Source: Methylococcaceae bacterium UBA4132
Lineage (GTDB): Bacteria > Pseudomonadota > Gammaproteobacteria > Methylococcales > Methylomonadaceae
DNA: 8,993 nt
Assembly (NCBI GenBank): GCA_002380945.1
Contig: DFWO01000163.1
Span: 12,115-21,107, forward strand
Direction: 5' to 3'
Each line of letters opens with the position of its first letter. Within the stretch, counting starts at the first letter, position 1. The translations under genes and the position numbers were made by a program. Shown in pieces: positions 1-6,715 of the stretch. Under the pieces are notes generated by a model, which was not told the origin of the DNA, did no database searches, and saw nothing but the letters and a program-made list of their open reading frames with translations.

Positions 1-834
1 GAAGCCGCTATTGATTTTGTCGATGAAGAAATCGACTTTCTCAGTGATGGTGTCGTTGAAAACCGCCTTATCCGCTTACTAGACCGACTCGCACAAATTC
101 AAAAAACCGCTAAACAAGGACGATTACTGCACGACGGCATGACCATTGTTCTCGCAGGTAAACCGAACGCAGGAAAATCTAGCCTACTCAACTCCCTCGC
201 AGGACACGAAGCCGCCATCGTCACCGATATAGCAGGCACAACCCGTGACGTACTCCGCGAACGCATTCAACTAGACGGAATGCCACTACACATCATCGAC
301 ACCGCAGGTTTGCATGACAGTGATAATGCTATCGAACAAGAAGGTATTCGCCGCGCGTGGGCAGAAATTGAAAAAGCTGACAAAATTTTACTATTGATTG
401 ATGCCAGAGAATCCGAAGACTCTGAGTTACTTGCCTCGTTACCTAGCCATATCGACATCACTAAAATTTACAACAAAATCGACTTACTGGGTATCACGCC
501 CGACATTAAACAACACGAACACCAAAGCGAAATCTACCTCTCCATCAAAACAGGGCAGGGCATGGAATTACTCACCGAACACCTCAAACAAAGCGTTGGT
601 TTTAACGCCAACACCGAAAACGTTTTCATTGCCCGCAGGCGACACATTGAAGCTCTTAATCAAGGTTATGAGTCCGTCAGTAACGCCTTAACCCAATTAC
701 AAACCAGCTTAGCAGGTGAATTGGTCGCCGAAGACTTACGTCTAGCACAAAATAGCCTAGCCGAAATTACAGGACAATTCAGCTCCGATGATTTACTGGG
801 AAAAATATTTTCCAGTTTTTGTATAGGAAAGTAA
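1..834 (+). CDS. mnmE: tRNA uridine-5-carboxymethylaminomethyl modification GTPase MnmE, 3' part
   Basis: With MnmG, this GTPase installs the (carboxymethyl)aminomethyl group on wobble uridine of certain tRNAs in the cytoplasm. The frame is open from base 1, giving 277 residues to the TAA at 832-834; the ATG at 139 is internal, not the start. Visible G-domain motifs, numbered in the fragment: P-loop GKPNAGKSS at 53-61, GTTRD at 79-83, DTAG at 100-103, NKID at 158-161. It ends with the family signature FCIGK (273-277), whose cysteine (274) is a conserved active-site residue. The family is about 450 residues long, so roughly 175 N-terminal residues (folate-binding domain and start of the helical domain) lie outside the window. 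The region before the P-loop is helical-domain sequence. A terminator follows at 900-936. Identification is secure; nothing looks broken. Confidence 0.97.
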   Translation, partial: EAAIDFVDEEIDFLSDGVVENRLIRLLDRLAQIQKTAKQGRLLHDGMTIVLAGKPNAGKSSLLNSLAGHEAAIVTDIAGTTRDVLRERIQLDGMPLHIIDTAGLHDSDNAIEQEGIRRAWAEIEKADKILLLIDARESEDSELLASLPSHIDITKIYNKIDLLGITPDIKQHEHQSEIYLSIKTGQGMELLTEHLKQSVGFNANTENVFIARRRHIEALNQGYESVSNALTQLQTSLAGELVAEDLRLAQNSLAEITGQFSSDDLLGKIFSSFCIGK

Positions 835-899
835 TTTAGGTTATAGGTTGAATTATCCATCGTTCGTAACTTATTGGTCAAAACAGATTATATCTATCT

Positions 900-936
900 A
901 AAAGCCCTCGCAAAGTAAAACTTGAGAGGGCTTTTT
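900..936 (+). terminator. Intrinsic terminator after mnmE
   Basis: The arms AAAGCCCTC (901-909) and GAGGGCTTT (926-934) pair perfectly. The stem gains an A-T pair at the base (900/935) and an inner CAA/TTG pairing after one mismatch. The 3' arm runs into a short T-rich tail (932-936, then ATT). It lies 66 bp past the mnmE stop and would end that transcript before the pet promoter region. Confidence 0.85.
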
Positions 937-980
937 ATTGCCTGCTACCTATTTCTCAAAACTATCTTAATTTACACATC

Positions 981-1003
981 CTAGTTTTGTAACCAAAACC
1001 TAG
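981..1003. repeat. Imperfect palindrome upstream of petABC
   Basis: CTAG-TTTTG (981-989) faces CAAAACCTAG (994-1003) across a TAAC centre, with one bulged base. The core, allowing for the bulge, is a 9-pair stem. It has no T-run on either side, so a terminator is unlikely; it could be a protein-binding dyad or a chance inverted repeat. The rest of the 835-1222 gap holds only the terminator, the probable promoter and the ribosome-binding site listed separately. Confidence 0.35.
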
Positions 1004-1166
1004 TGCAGGCGCGTGTTTGATAACCGTCATAGCGTAAAAATTATTAAGAATTTCATGTAACTTCATGGACTTAGGTTTTTAACCTTATCGGGCATTAAAA
1101 ATATACCAATTATCACGTTAAACAATTGCACACAACACTTCAAATTTAAGGGGTTCTAGTGGTATA

Positions 1167-1194
1167 TTGACAAGACATAACATGTGCTTTTAAG
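1167..1194 (+). promoter_or_regulatory. Candidate sigma70 promoter for petABC
   Basis: A perfect -35 hexamer TTGACA (1167-1172) is followed after 16 bp by TTTAAG (1189-1194), a four-of-six match to the -10 consensus. Transcription would begin near 1200, about 20 bp before the petA start. The -10 is weak, so either an activator helps or the real -10 differs; an overlapping TATATT at 1163-1168 is an alternative -10 but lacks a good -35. Confidence 0.4.
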
Positions 1195-1208
1195 CCACAG
1201 ACCTAATG

Positions 1209-1215
1209 AGGAGAG
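1209..1215 (+). promoter_or_regulatory. Shine-Dalgarno site fixing the petA start
   Basis: AGGAGAG at 1209-1215 is a strong ribosome-binding site placed 7 to 9 bases before the ATG at 1223. An in-frame GTG at 1184 has no such site, overlaps the probable promoter, and would add 13 residues in front of the Tat-like signal. The ATG at 1223 is therefore the preferred start. Confidence 0.75.
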
Positions 1216-1222
1216 TTCTATA

Positions 1223-1822
1223 ATGAATAATGAAGGCGTAGATCAATCTAAACGCCAGTTTTTAACCACGGCTTTAACCGTGGTTGGTGCTGTCGGCACG
1301 GGATATTTAGCCGTTCCTTTTCTTGCGCAAATGCAGCCGAGTGTCAAAGCGATGGCGGCAGGCGCACCTGTCGAAGTTGATCTTTCTAAGATGGAAACAG
1401 GGCAATTGATTAGGGTTGCTTGGCGAGGGAAGCCTGTTTGGGTTCTTAATAGAACACCAGAAGTGCTTGAAACATTAAAAACCTTAGATAGTGAACTCAG
1501 AGACCCACAATCTTTAGAATCAATTCAACCAGCGTCCAGTAAAAATGCAGGTCGCTCTATTAAACCAGAAATCTTTGTCGCAGTGGGTTTATGTACTCAT
1601 TTAGGTTGTTCACCGACGTTTCGCCCTGAAGTTGCACCACCCGATTTAGGTGATAAGTGGAAAGGTGGTTTTTTCTGTCCATGTCATGGTTCTTGGTTTG
1701 ATCTAGCAGGTCGTGTTTATCAAGGTGTGCCTGCGCCGACTAACTTAGAAATTCCACCTTATCGCTATGTGACTGATACATTGCTGATTGTTGGCGAACC
1801 TGCCGAGGGAGAAAGTGCATGA
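1223..1822 (+). CDS. petA: Ubiquinol-cytochrome c reductase iron-sulfur (Rieske) subunit
   Basis: High-potential [2Fe-2S] subunit of the cytochrome bc1 complex. It takes one electron from ubiquinol at the Qo site and passes it to cytochrome c1. The 199-residue protein starts at the ATG with the strong ribosome site just upstream. Residues 9-13 (SKRQF) followed by a hydrophobic stretch to about 35 form the uncleaved Tat-type signal anchor usual for bacterial Rieske proteins, with the globular domain in the periplasm. Cluster motifs are CTHLGC (124-129: ligands Cys124 and His126, disulfide Cys129) and CPCHGS (152-157: Cys152 and His155 ligands, Cys154 disulfide partner). The Pro-rich loop GVPAP (168-172) is also typical. 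Its stop overlaps the petB start by 4 bp, implying translational coupling. Oddity: the Tat motif has KR in place of the canonical RR. Confidence 0.97.
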   Translation: MNNEGVDQSKRQFLTTALTVVGAVGTGYLAVPFLAQMQPSVKAMAAGAPVEVDLSKMETGQLIRVAWRGKPVWVLNRTPEVLETLKTLDSELRDPQSLESIQPASSKNAGRSIKPEIFVAVGLCTHLGCSPTFRPEVAPPDLGDKWKGGFFCPCHGSWFDLAGRVYQGVPAPTNLEIPPYRYVTDTLLIVGEPAEGESA

Positions 1823-3237
1823 AATCATCTCGTTTAACTGCTTGTGGGGAATGGGTTTTAGATCGTTTCCCGTTGGCGAGTCTGTGGAAAGACCACATGA
1901 CTCACTACTACGCACCCAAAAATTTTAATTTTTGGTATTTTTTTGGCTCGTTAGCCTTACTGGTGTTAGTCAATCAGTTTATTACGGGCATTTTATTGAC
2001 TATGAATTACAAGCCCGATGCTAAGTTGGCTTTTGATTCGGTTGAATACATCATGCGTGATGTCAGCTGGGGTTGGTTGGTGCGTTATATGCACTCAACG
2101 GGCGCGTCAGCCTTTTTTATTGTCGTTTATCTGCACATGTTTCGCGGCATCATGTATGGTTCATTTAAACAACCGCGTGAGCTGATATGGATTTTCGGCA
2201 TGTTAATTTTCGTTGCCTTGATGGCAGAAGCTTTTATGGGCTATTTGTTACCTTGGGGACAAATGTCTTACTGGGGCGCACAAGTTATTATTTCTTTATT
2301 CAGTGCGATTCCTGTTATTGGCGATGATTTATCGTTGTGGATACGTGGCGATTATGTTATTTCCGATGCCACATTAAACCGTTTCTTCGCGTTTCATGTC
2401 ATTGCTGTGCCATTGGTGTTAGTGATGCTGGTGTTTATGCACATTGTTGCACTGCATGAAGTCGGTTCTAATAACCCAGATGGCATTGATATTAAGAAAG
2501 TTAAAGATGCAAACGGTGTACCTTTAGATGGCATTCCTTTTCATCCTTATTACACAGTGAAAGATTTAGTTGGCGTAGGTGTGTTTTTAATTTTCTTCGC
2601 GACTGTAATTTTCTACATGCCTGAAATGGGCGGTTATTTCTTGGAACACGCGAATTTTATTCCCGCAGACCCGATGAAAACGCCTGAACATATTGCTCCT
2701 GTTTGGTATTTCACGCCGTTCTACGCGATTTTACGGGCGATTCCCGATAAATTTGCGGGCGTTATTGGTATGGGTGGTGCAATTGTGGTGTTGTTCTTGT
2801 TGCCGTGGTTAGATAGAAACCCTGTGCGTTCGATTCGTTATCGTGGTGGTATCTATAAAAAAGCCTTAGCATTATTTGTGATTAGCTTTATCGCCTTGGG
2901 TTATTTAGGAACACAACCTGCTACCCCAGTAGCAACTAATGTTGCACGCGTTTTCACAGTAATTTATTTTGGCTTCTTTTTGTTAATGCCGCTTTATACG
3001 CGTTGGGAAAAAACCAAACCTGTACCAGAACGTGTCACTGTAGAATTATCGCTTGAAGAACAGTTACCCGCATTAATTGAAGCATTTGAGGAAATCACCG
3101 AAGTGGCACCAGAGCCTGTAGAAGATGGCAGCCACCACGCCTTTAGAAGCGTGTTTTTTAGTCGAAGACCTAATCCTGAGGGTATGCGCAACGTAGCAAC
3201 TCGATTGGCAAAAAAACTAAAAGAGAGCCTAGATTGA
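1819..3237 (+). CDS. petB: Ubiquinol-cytochrome c reductase cytochrome b subunit, with C-terminal extension
   Basis: Integral membrane subunit of the bc1 complex, carrying hemes bL and bH and the Qo and Qi quinone sites. It has 472 residues. Heme ligands are visible as His92/His106 and His193/His208. The second pair is spaced by 14 residues and the first by 13, a spacing I associate with beta/gamma-proteobacterial and b6f-type cytochrome b. The Qo-site motif is PVWY (294-297), replacing the mitochondrial PEWY, again as in relatives of this group. About eight hydrophobic helices can be traced, the last near 374-392. The start overlaps the petA stop (ATGA at 1819-1822) and has AGGGAG seven bases upstream. 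Gammaproteobacterial homologues usually stop shortly after a KTKPVPERVT-like segment (here 398-407). This one carries some 65 further hydrophilic residues, first acidic, then basic. Apart from that tail it looks intact. Confidence 0.97.
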   Translation: MKSSRLTACGEWVLDRFPLASLWKDHMTHYYAPKNFNFWYFFGSLALLVLVNQFITGILLTMNYKPDAKLAFDSVEYIMRDVSWGWLVRYMHSTGASAFFIVVYLHMFRGIMYGSFKQPRELIWIFGMLIFVALMAEAFMGYLLPWGQMSYWGAQVIISLFSAIPVIGDDLSLWIRGDYVISDATLNRFFAFHVIAVPLVLVMLVFMHIVALHEVGSNNPDGIDIKKVKDANGVPLDGIPFHPYYTVKDLVGVGVFLIFFATVIFYMPEMGGYFLEHANFIPADPMKTPEHIAPVWYFTPFYAILRAIPDKFAGVIGMGGAIVVLFLLPWLDRNPVRSIRYRGGIYKKALALFVISFIALGYLGTQPATPVATNVARVFTVIYFGFFLLMPLYTRWEKTKPVPERVTVELSLEEQLPALIEAFEEITEVAPEPVEDGSHHAFRSVFFSRRPNPEGMRNVATRLAKKLKESLD

Positions 3238-3238
3238 T

Positions 3239-3958
3239 ATGAAAAATCTCATAACACTATTATTATTACTGATACTCTCTTTTGGGGCTTATGCTTCTGA
3301 AGGTGTAGAACTACAAGAAGCCGATGTTGACGTTGGCGATAAAGCTTCGTTATTGCGAGGTGCAAAACATTTTGTGACTTACTGTTTAGGCTGTCACTCT
3401 ATGAAACAGATTCGCTACTTGCGTATTGCTTTAGATACCCATGCTGATGAAAAAGAAGTGTTGACGGACATTGCGCCACTCGGGGCAAGTATCTATGACC
3501 AAATTCACAGTGCCATGAATAAACATGATGCAGAAAAATGGTTTGGTACACAACCACCTGATTTGTCATTGATTGCCAGATCGCGTGGTGCAGATTGGTT
3601 ATATAGCTACTTAAAAAGCTATTATTCTGATAAAAGTAGACCGTTTGGTGTCAATAATTTGGTTTTTGAAGATACTGCAATGCCCAATCCTTTGTGGCAA
3701 TTGCAAGGTGAGCAACACGCTGTTACTCGGAAAACCATTTATGGTGATCGCGTTGATTTAGTGCTTGAAAAAGAAGGCGCATTATCTGAAAAAGAATTTG
3801 ACCTTATGGTTAATGATTTAGTTAATTTTCTGGTTTATGCTGGTGAACCAGCACAACTGGAAAGACAAGGCATGGGCAAATATGTGCTAATATTCTTGTT
3901 CCTGTTCCTCGTCTTAGCGTACTTACTGAAAAAAGAATACTGGAAAGATATTCATTAA
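3239..3958 (+). CDS. petC: Cytochrome c1 subunit of the bc1 complex
   Basis: Periplasmic c-type heme subunit that receives electrons from the Rieske protein and hands them to a soluble or membrane cytochrome c. The 239-residue protein begins with a Sec signal peptide (residues 1-20, leucine-rich core, cleavage after about AYA-S). The single covalent heme site is CLGCH (49-53). Met148 in DTAMPNPLW is the probable sixth ligand. A C-terminal anchor spans about 214-230 and is followed by a lysine-rich cytoplasmic end. The start lies 1 bp after the petB stop (TGA at 3235-3237), so it is the last gene of the petABC operon. The length is normal for proteobacterial cytochrome c1 of this group and no lesion is seen. 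Confidence 0.97.
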   Translation: MKNLITLLLLLILSFGAYASEGVELQEADVDVGDKASLLRGAKHFVTYCLGCHSMKQIRYLRIALDTHADEKEVLTDIAPLGASIYDQIHSAMNKHDAEKWFGTQPPDLSLIARSRGADWLYSYLKSYYSDKSRPFGVNNLVFEDTAMPNPLWQLQGEQHAVTRKTIYGDRVDLVLEKEGALSEKEFDLMVNDLVNFLVYAGEPAQLERQGMGKYVLIFLFLFLVLAYLLKKEYWKDIH

Positions 3959-3968
3959 TTTTTTTCAC

Positions 3969-3990
3969 AAGAAAACAGGGATGTTTTCTT
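3969..3990 (+). terminator. Hairpin after petC, possible weak terminator
   Basis: AAGAAAACA (3969-3977) and TGTTTTCTT (3982-3990) form a perfect 9-bp inverted repeat with a GGGA loop, 10 bp past the petC stop. The stem is AT-rich and is not followed by a proper T-run (ATACCTTT follows), so termination would be partial at best. It may instead protect the 3' end of the petABC transcript or separate it from sspAB. Confidence 0.4.
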
Positions 3991-4025
3991 ATACCTTTAT
4001 ACCAGCGTCTAATTCTTGCCCTCAA

Positions 4026-4054
4026 GTCAAAAACATGAGCTTTCATGCTATAAT
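4026..4054 (+). promoter_or_regulatory. Extended -10 promoter for sspAB
   Basis: A consensus -10 TATAAT (4049-4054) is preceded by TGC (4046-4048), giving the extended -10 TGnTATAAT. The -35 region at 4026-4031 (GTCAAA, 17-bp spacer) matches only three of six positions, which extended -10 promoters tolerate. Initiation would fall near 4061, about 35 bases before the sspA start. This lets sspAB be expressed independently of petABC. Confidence 0.65.
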
Positions 4055-4080
4055 GCCCAATTTACCGCCCTACACGTCCA

Positions 4081-4086
4081 AAGAGG
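4081..4086 (+). promoter_or_regulatory. Shine-Dalgarno site fixing the sspA GTG start
   Basis: AAGAGG (4081-4086) stands 9 bases before the GTG at 4096, an ideal distance. It directly abuts the in-frame TTG at 4087, which is too close to be used. The next in-frame ATG (4126) would remove residues that align with the conserved start of SspA proteins. Confidence 0.6.
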
Positions 4087-4095
4087 TTGTTATTC

Positions 4096-4731
4096 GTGGC
4101 AAACATTATCACTCGTAAATCTGTCATGACGCTGTTTTCATCGCCAACCTGCGCGATGAGTCATTGCGCCCGCTTCGTTTTACATGAAAAAGGCGTTGCC
4201 GCAGACATAGAATATTTTGACCCGAATAATCCTCCAGAGGATTTACTTGAACTTAATCCAACAGGTACATCACCTACCTTGATAGAACGCGATTTAGTTC
4301 TTTACGATTCGCGTATTATTATGGAATACCTTGATGAGCGATTTCCACACCCCCCTTTGCACCAAATGGATCCAGTCTCTCGCGCTAATGCCAGAATGTT
4401 GATTAAACGTATCGACCAAGACTGGTATCACACACTGGATGAAATTTTATTTTCAGGTGAAAAAAAATCGGCGCGTGCTAAAAAAATGCTCCGAGAAAGC
4501 ATTCTGTCTGCCACCCCTATTTTTGCTTCCAGACCTTATTTTATGAGTGATGAATTTTCACTTATCGACTGTGCCATCGCGCCACTATTATGGCGATTAC
4601 CCAGCATTGGCATTGATATATCAACACCCGATGAGATCATTACGCATTATGCACAGCGTTTATTTAACCGCGCTGGCTTTAAACGTAGTCTGAGTGATGC
4701 TGAAAAAGAAATGGCTGAGCTACCAAAATGA
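4096..4731 (+). CDS. sspA: Stringent starvation protein A (glutathione-S-transferase fold)
   Basis: SspA is an RNA-polymerase-associated regulator used in stationary-phase and stress gene control; it has a GST fold but is not known as a GST enzyme. The chosen GTG start gives 211 residues, close to the E. coli length of 212, beginning MANIITRKSVMTLFSSP, like the E. coli form. Landmarks, all shared with the E. coli protein: the N-terminal thioredoxin-like domain (about 10-85), a conserved DLLELNPTG-type segment, the strongly conserved ESRII-like block here as DSRIIMEYLDERFPHPPL, and the C-terminal helical domain with the DEFSLIDCAIAPLLWRLP block. The stop overlaps the sspB start by 4 bp. The position immediately after petABC is a recurrent gammaproteobacterial arrangement. 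A cysteine (in PTCAMSHC) is present near the place where GST-like proteins keep a catalytic residue; function there is not inferred. Confidence 0.95.
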   Translation: MANIITRKSVMTLFSSPTCAMSHCARFVLHEKGVAADIEYFDPNNPPEDLLELNPTGTSPTLIERDLVLYDSRIIMEYLDERFPHPPLHQMDPVSRANARMLIKRIDQDWYHTLDEILFSGEKKSARAKKMLRESILSATPIFASRPYFMSDEFSLIDCAIAPLLWRLPSIGIDISTPDEIITHYAQRLFNRAGFKRSLSDAEKEMAELPK

Positions 4732-5108
4732 CTTCTTTAAAACCGTATTTAATTCGCTCAATTTATGAGTGGATACTGGATAATCATCTAACGCCTTATT
4801 TACTGGTAGATGCTGAAAATAACAATGCCGTTTTACCAATGCAATTTGTCGATGACGGTAAAATCGTTTTAAATATTCGCCCCGAAGCAGTAGAAGCACT
4901 GTCGCTTGGCAACGATACGATTGAGTTTAACGCACGGTTTAGCGGTAAACCCATGCACATCATTGCCCCCGTGGTAGCCGTTATGGCTATTTACGCTAAA
5001 GAAAATGGTAAAGGTATGGTCTTTAATCCAGAAGACGAAGACAATGACGATACTCCACCGCCAGAAAAAACACCGCCGTCTAAACCTACATTGCGTGTTG
5101 TAAAATAA
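4728..5108 (+). CDS. sspB: ClpXP protease specificity-enhancing factor (stringent starvation protein B)
   Basis: SspB is a dimeric adaptor that binds ssrA-tagged peptides from stalled ribosomes, and other substrates, and tethers them to ClpX for degradation by ClpXP. The 126-residue protein has the compact folded domain at about 1-97, starting SLKPYLIRSIYEWILDN, a family signature. An acidic, proline-rich flexible linker (about 100-120) follows. It ends in LRVVK (122-126), essentially the ClpX-binding tail of E. coli SspB. It overlaps sspA by 4 bp (ATGA at 4728-4731) and has no strong ribosome site of its own, which suggests coupled translation. It is slightly shorter than the E. coli protein because of a shorter linker. 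Identification is secure. Confidence 0.96.
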   Translation: MTSLKPYLIRSIYEWILDNHLTPYLLVDAENNNAVLPMQFVDDGKIVLNIRPEAVEALSLGNDTIEFNARFSGKPMHIIAPVVAVMAIYAKENGKGMVFNPEDEDNDDTPPPEKTPPSKPTLRVVK

Positions 5109-5111
5109 TTT

Positions 5112-5139
5112 TTGGCTCATAAACTCTAAATCTTATGTT
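5112..5139 (+). promoter_or_regulatory. Weak candidate promoter upstream of ackA
   Basis: TTGGCT (5112-5117) and TATGTT (5134-5139) are separated by 16 bp, each matching four of six consensus positions. They sit in the 70-bp gap between sspB and ackA. No terminator is visible in this gap, so ackA may also be read through from sspAB. Confidence 0.25.
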
Positions 5140-5178
5140 AGCAGTGCATTAAATACACCGATAGAGAGCATTGAGATT

Positions 5179-6354
5179 ATGGAAAACTCGATTCTTGTAC
5201 TCAATGCTGGATCATCCAGCCTAAAGTTTTCAGTTTTCAACCTGCTTGGTGCAGATCAATTAAGCCAGAAAGTGACAGGGCAGGTGGAAGGTATCGGTAC
5301 TGCCCCGCATCTTAAAGCAAGAAATGACCACGAACAGACCCTCATTGACGTTCATTGGCAAACTAGCGAAGTTGCTAATCACGCTCAGGCACTGCAACAG
5401 ATTATCGACTTTCTAAACAGCTCTCTCCAGCATCAGCGACTGGTCGGTGTCGGTCATCGTGTGGTACATGGCGGTCCTGATTATTCTGCACCCTCGCTGA
5501 TTACGCCAGAGGTCATGGCAAAGCTCGATACCATCACGCCTTTAGCACCGCTGCATAACCCTCATAACCTCGCCGCTATTCGGGCAATGATGCAAGAATG
5601 CCCCAATTTACTACAAGTCGCCTGTTTCGATACGGCTTTTCACCGCCAGCAAGACACCGTAGCAAAATTATTTGGTTTGCCTTACGAATACTACGAGCGT
5701 GGTGTTCAGCGTTATGGTTTTCACGGACTTTCTTACGAATACATAGCATCGGTTCTACCACCTGATATTGCGACAGGGCGCGTAATAGTGGCGCATATCG
5801 GCAGCGGAGCGAGTTTATGTGCTATTCATAATGGTCGTAGTGTTGCCAGCACGATGGGCTTTACTGCACTGGATGGTTTACTGATGGGAACTCGTGCGGG
5901 TAGTTTGGATGCGGGTGTTATACTCTATCTACTACAGCAAGAAGGCTTAAGCATCAAACAACTTGAAGACCTGCTTTATAAACAATCTGGTTTACTAGGA
6001 TTATCAGGTATCAGTAACGATATGCGTATCTTGTTGGATAGCAATGAGCCGCGTGCGCAACTGGCTATTGATTATTTTGTCTACCGTGTTAGTCGTGAAA
6101 TTGGCTCATTGGCGGCAGCAATGGGTGGTTTAGACGCACTGGTATTTACCGCAGGCATTGGTGAAAATAGTCCAAAAATTCGCCAACTCATTGCTAAACA
6201 AGCAACATGGTTAGGTGTAGACATTGATGCGACTGCCAATGAAAAAAGTGTAGCCTGTATTAGTCGCGCCAATAGCCGCGTTTCAGTATGGATGTTACCC
6301 ACCAATGAAGAGCTGATGATTGCTCACCATACACGCACACTGCTTGGGCTTTAA
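5179..6354 (+). CDS. ackA: Acetate kinase
   Basis: Acetate kinase interconverts acetate + ATP and acetyl phosphate + ADP in the cytoplasm. The 391-residue length is typical of the family. Signatures in order: N-terminal VLNAGSSSLKFSVF (7-20, with Asn9 as metal/phosphate ligand), GHRVVHGG (92-99, Arg94), FDTAFH (150-155, Asp151), YGFHGLSYEYI (179-189, catalytic His182), adenosine-side GSGASL (208-213), TMGFTALDGLLMGTRAGSLD (225-244, Arg239), FTAGIGENS (323-331), and EELMIA (377-382, catalytic-site Glu). All residues known to matter are present, so an active enzyme is expected. The ATG at 5179 has AGAGAG about ten bases upstream. No phosphotransacetylase (pta) or phosphoketolase (xfp) gene lies alongside, so its partner enzyme must be encoded elsewhere. 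A degraded mobile-element region begins just downstream. Confidence 0.97.
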   Translation: MENSILVLNAGSSSLKFSVFNLLGADQLSQKVTGQVEGIGTAPHLKARNDHEQTLIDVHWQTSEVANHAQALQQIIDFLNSSLQHQRLVGVGHRVVHGGPDYSAPSLITPEVMAKLDTITPLAPLHNPHNLAAIRAMMQECPNLLQVACFDTAFHRQQDTVAKLFGLPYEYYERGVQRYGFHGLSYEYIASVLPPDIATGRVIVAHIGSGASLCAIHNGRSVASTMGFTALDGLLMGTRAGSLDAGVILYLLQQEGLSIKQLEDLLYKQSGLLGLSGISNDMRILLDSNEPRAQLAIDYFVYRVSREIGSLAAAMGGLDALVFTAGIGENSPKIRQLIAKQATWLGVDIDATANEKSVACISRANSRVSVWMLPTNEELMIAHHTRTLLGL

Positions 6355-6393
6355 GATTAAAAGCCAGCGATGAATAGTAGTCTTGGTCTTATG

Positions 6394-6435
6394 TCTGTGT
6401 CTGTGTTTGTGTTTGTGTTTGTGTTTGTGTTTGAG
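6394..6435. repeat. Hexanucleotide microsatellite (TYTGTG)n
   Basis: Seven tandem 6-base units: two TCTGTG (6394-6405), four TTTGTG (6406-6429) and a terminal TTTGAG (6430-6435). In one frame it reads alternating Cys-Leu, in another alternating Val-Ser then Val-Phe. The latter frame runs directly into the transposase remnant that starts at 6436, so the repeat may have expanded from the end of that gene. Slippage-prone repeats of this type can vary in copy number between strains. Confidence 0.9.
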
Positions 6436-6715
6436 CAACGATGATTATGGTATGCTATTAATTACGCAACTGATACCGTATTGGAGATTGTCTTTGGTAA
6501 ATGCAAAGATGAGGTATTCAAACAAATACAAGTCTTACTTTAACCCTTCAATATCACACGATACTATACTGGTAATTGGGGGGCTTATAACCGCCATTTG
6601 CAGACTGAACAATATGAAGTAGGCAAACAAAACACTCAAAAAAATAGAACGTAAAAACTTGAATCTTCAAACTTAGATTAAACGCTTGACCAGAAAAACA
6701 ATCTGCTTTTCCAAG
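6436..6715 (+). pseudogene. Decayed IS1-family transposase, C-terminal half
   Basis: Translating from 6436 gives QR*LWYAINYA, then TDTVLEIVFGK, followed after a TAA by PFNITRYYTGNWGAYNRHL, and then the block NTQKIERKNLNLQT and IKRLTRKTICFSK. These match the order and wording of the IS1-family InsB region (WLWYAI, VFGKRT, YTDDWGAY, QRIERxNLNLRT, RKTICFSKS). Lesions: TGA at 6442-6444 where Trp is expected, TAA at 6541-6543, one extra A in the 7-A run at 6638-6644 that shifts the frame, TAG at 6674-6676 where Arg is expected, and further stops at 6722 and 6743. The YTDDW motif, which holds a catalytic aspartate, reads YTGNW. Everything upstream of the WLWYA block is missing. Similarity is clear to 6715 and fades beyond, with at most a weak echo (FELIDKF) to about 6770. 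No terminal repeats or target duplication are recognisable. This is a dead fragment, not an expressed gene. Confidence 0.85.

Noticed and set aside
139..141. ATG at 139 as the start of a small GTPase
   Set aside because: The frame is open to base 1 with MnmE helical-domain sequence upstream, so this is an internal methionine of a truncated mnmE.
1017..1030. FNR-like site TTGATAACCGTCAT upstream of petA
   Set aside because: Only the left half-site matches TTGAT; the right half GTCAT is far from ATCAA.
1184..1222. N-terminal extension of the Rieske protein from GTG 1184
   Set aside because: It has no ribosome site and overlaps the probable promoter; the ATG at 1223 has a strong ribosome site and gives a normal Rieske N-terminus.
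4087..4095. TTG start for sspA
   Set aside because: It directly abuts the AAGAGG ribosome site, leaving no spacing. GTG 4096 is correctly spaced and matches the known SspA N-terminus.
6347..6365. GGCTTT/AAAGCC hairpin over the ackA stop as terminator
   Set aside because: The stem is only 6 bp, it includes the stop codon, and no T-run follows.
6383..6622. Open frame starting at a TTG with a Cys-Leu repeat N-terminus
   Set aside because: It starts at TTG without a ribosome site. The CL repeat is just the microsatellite, and the rest is out of frame with the IS1 remnant.
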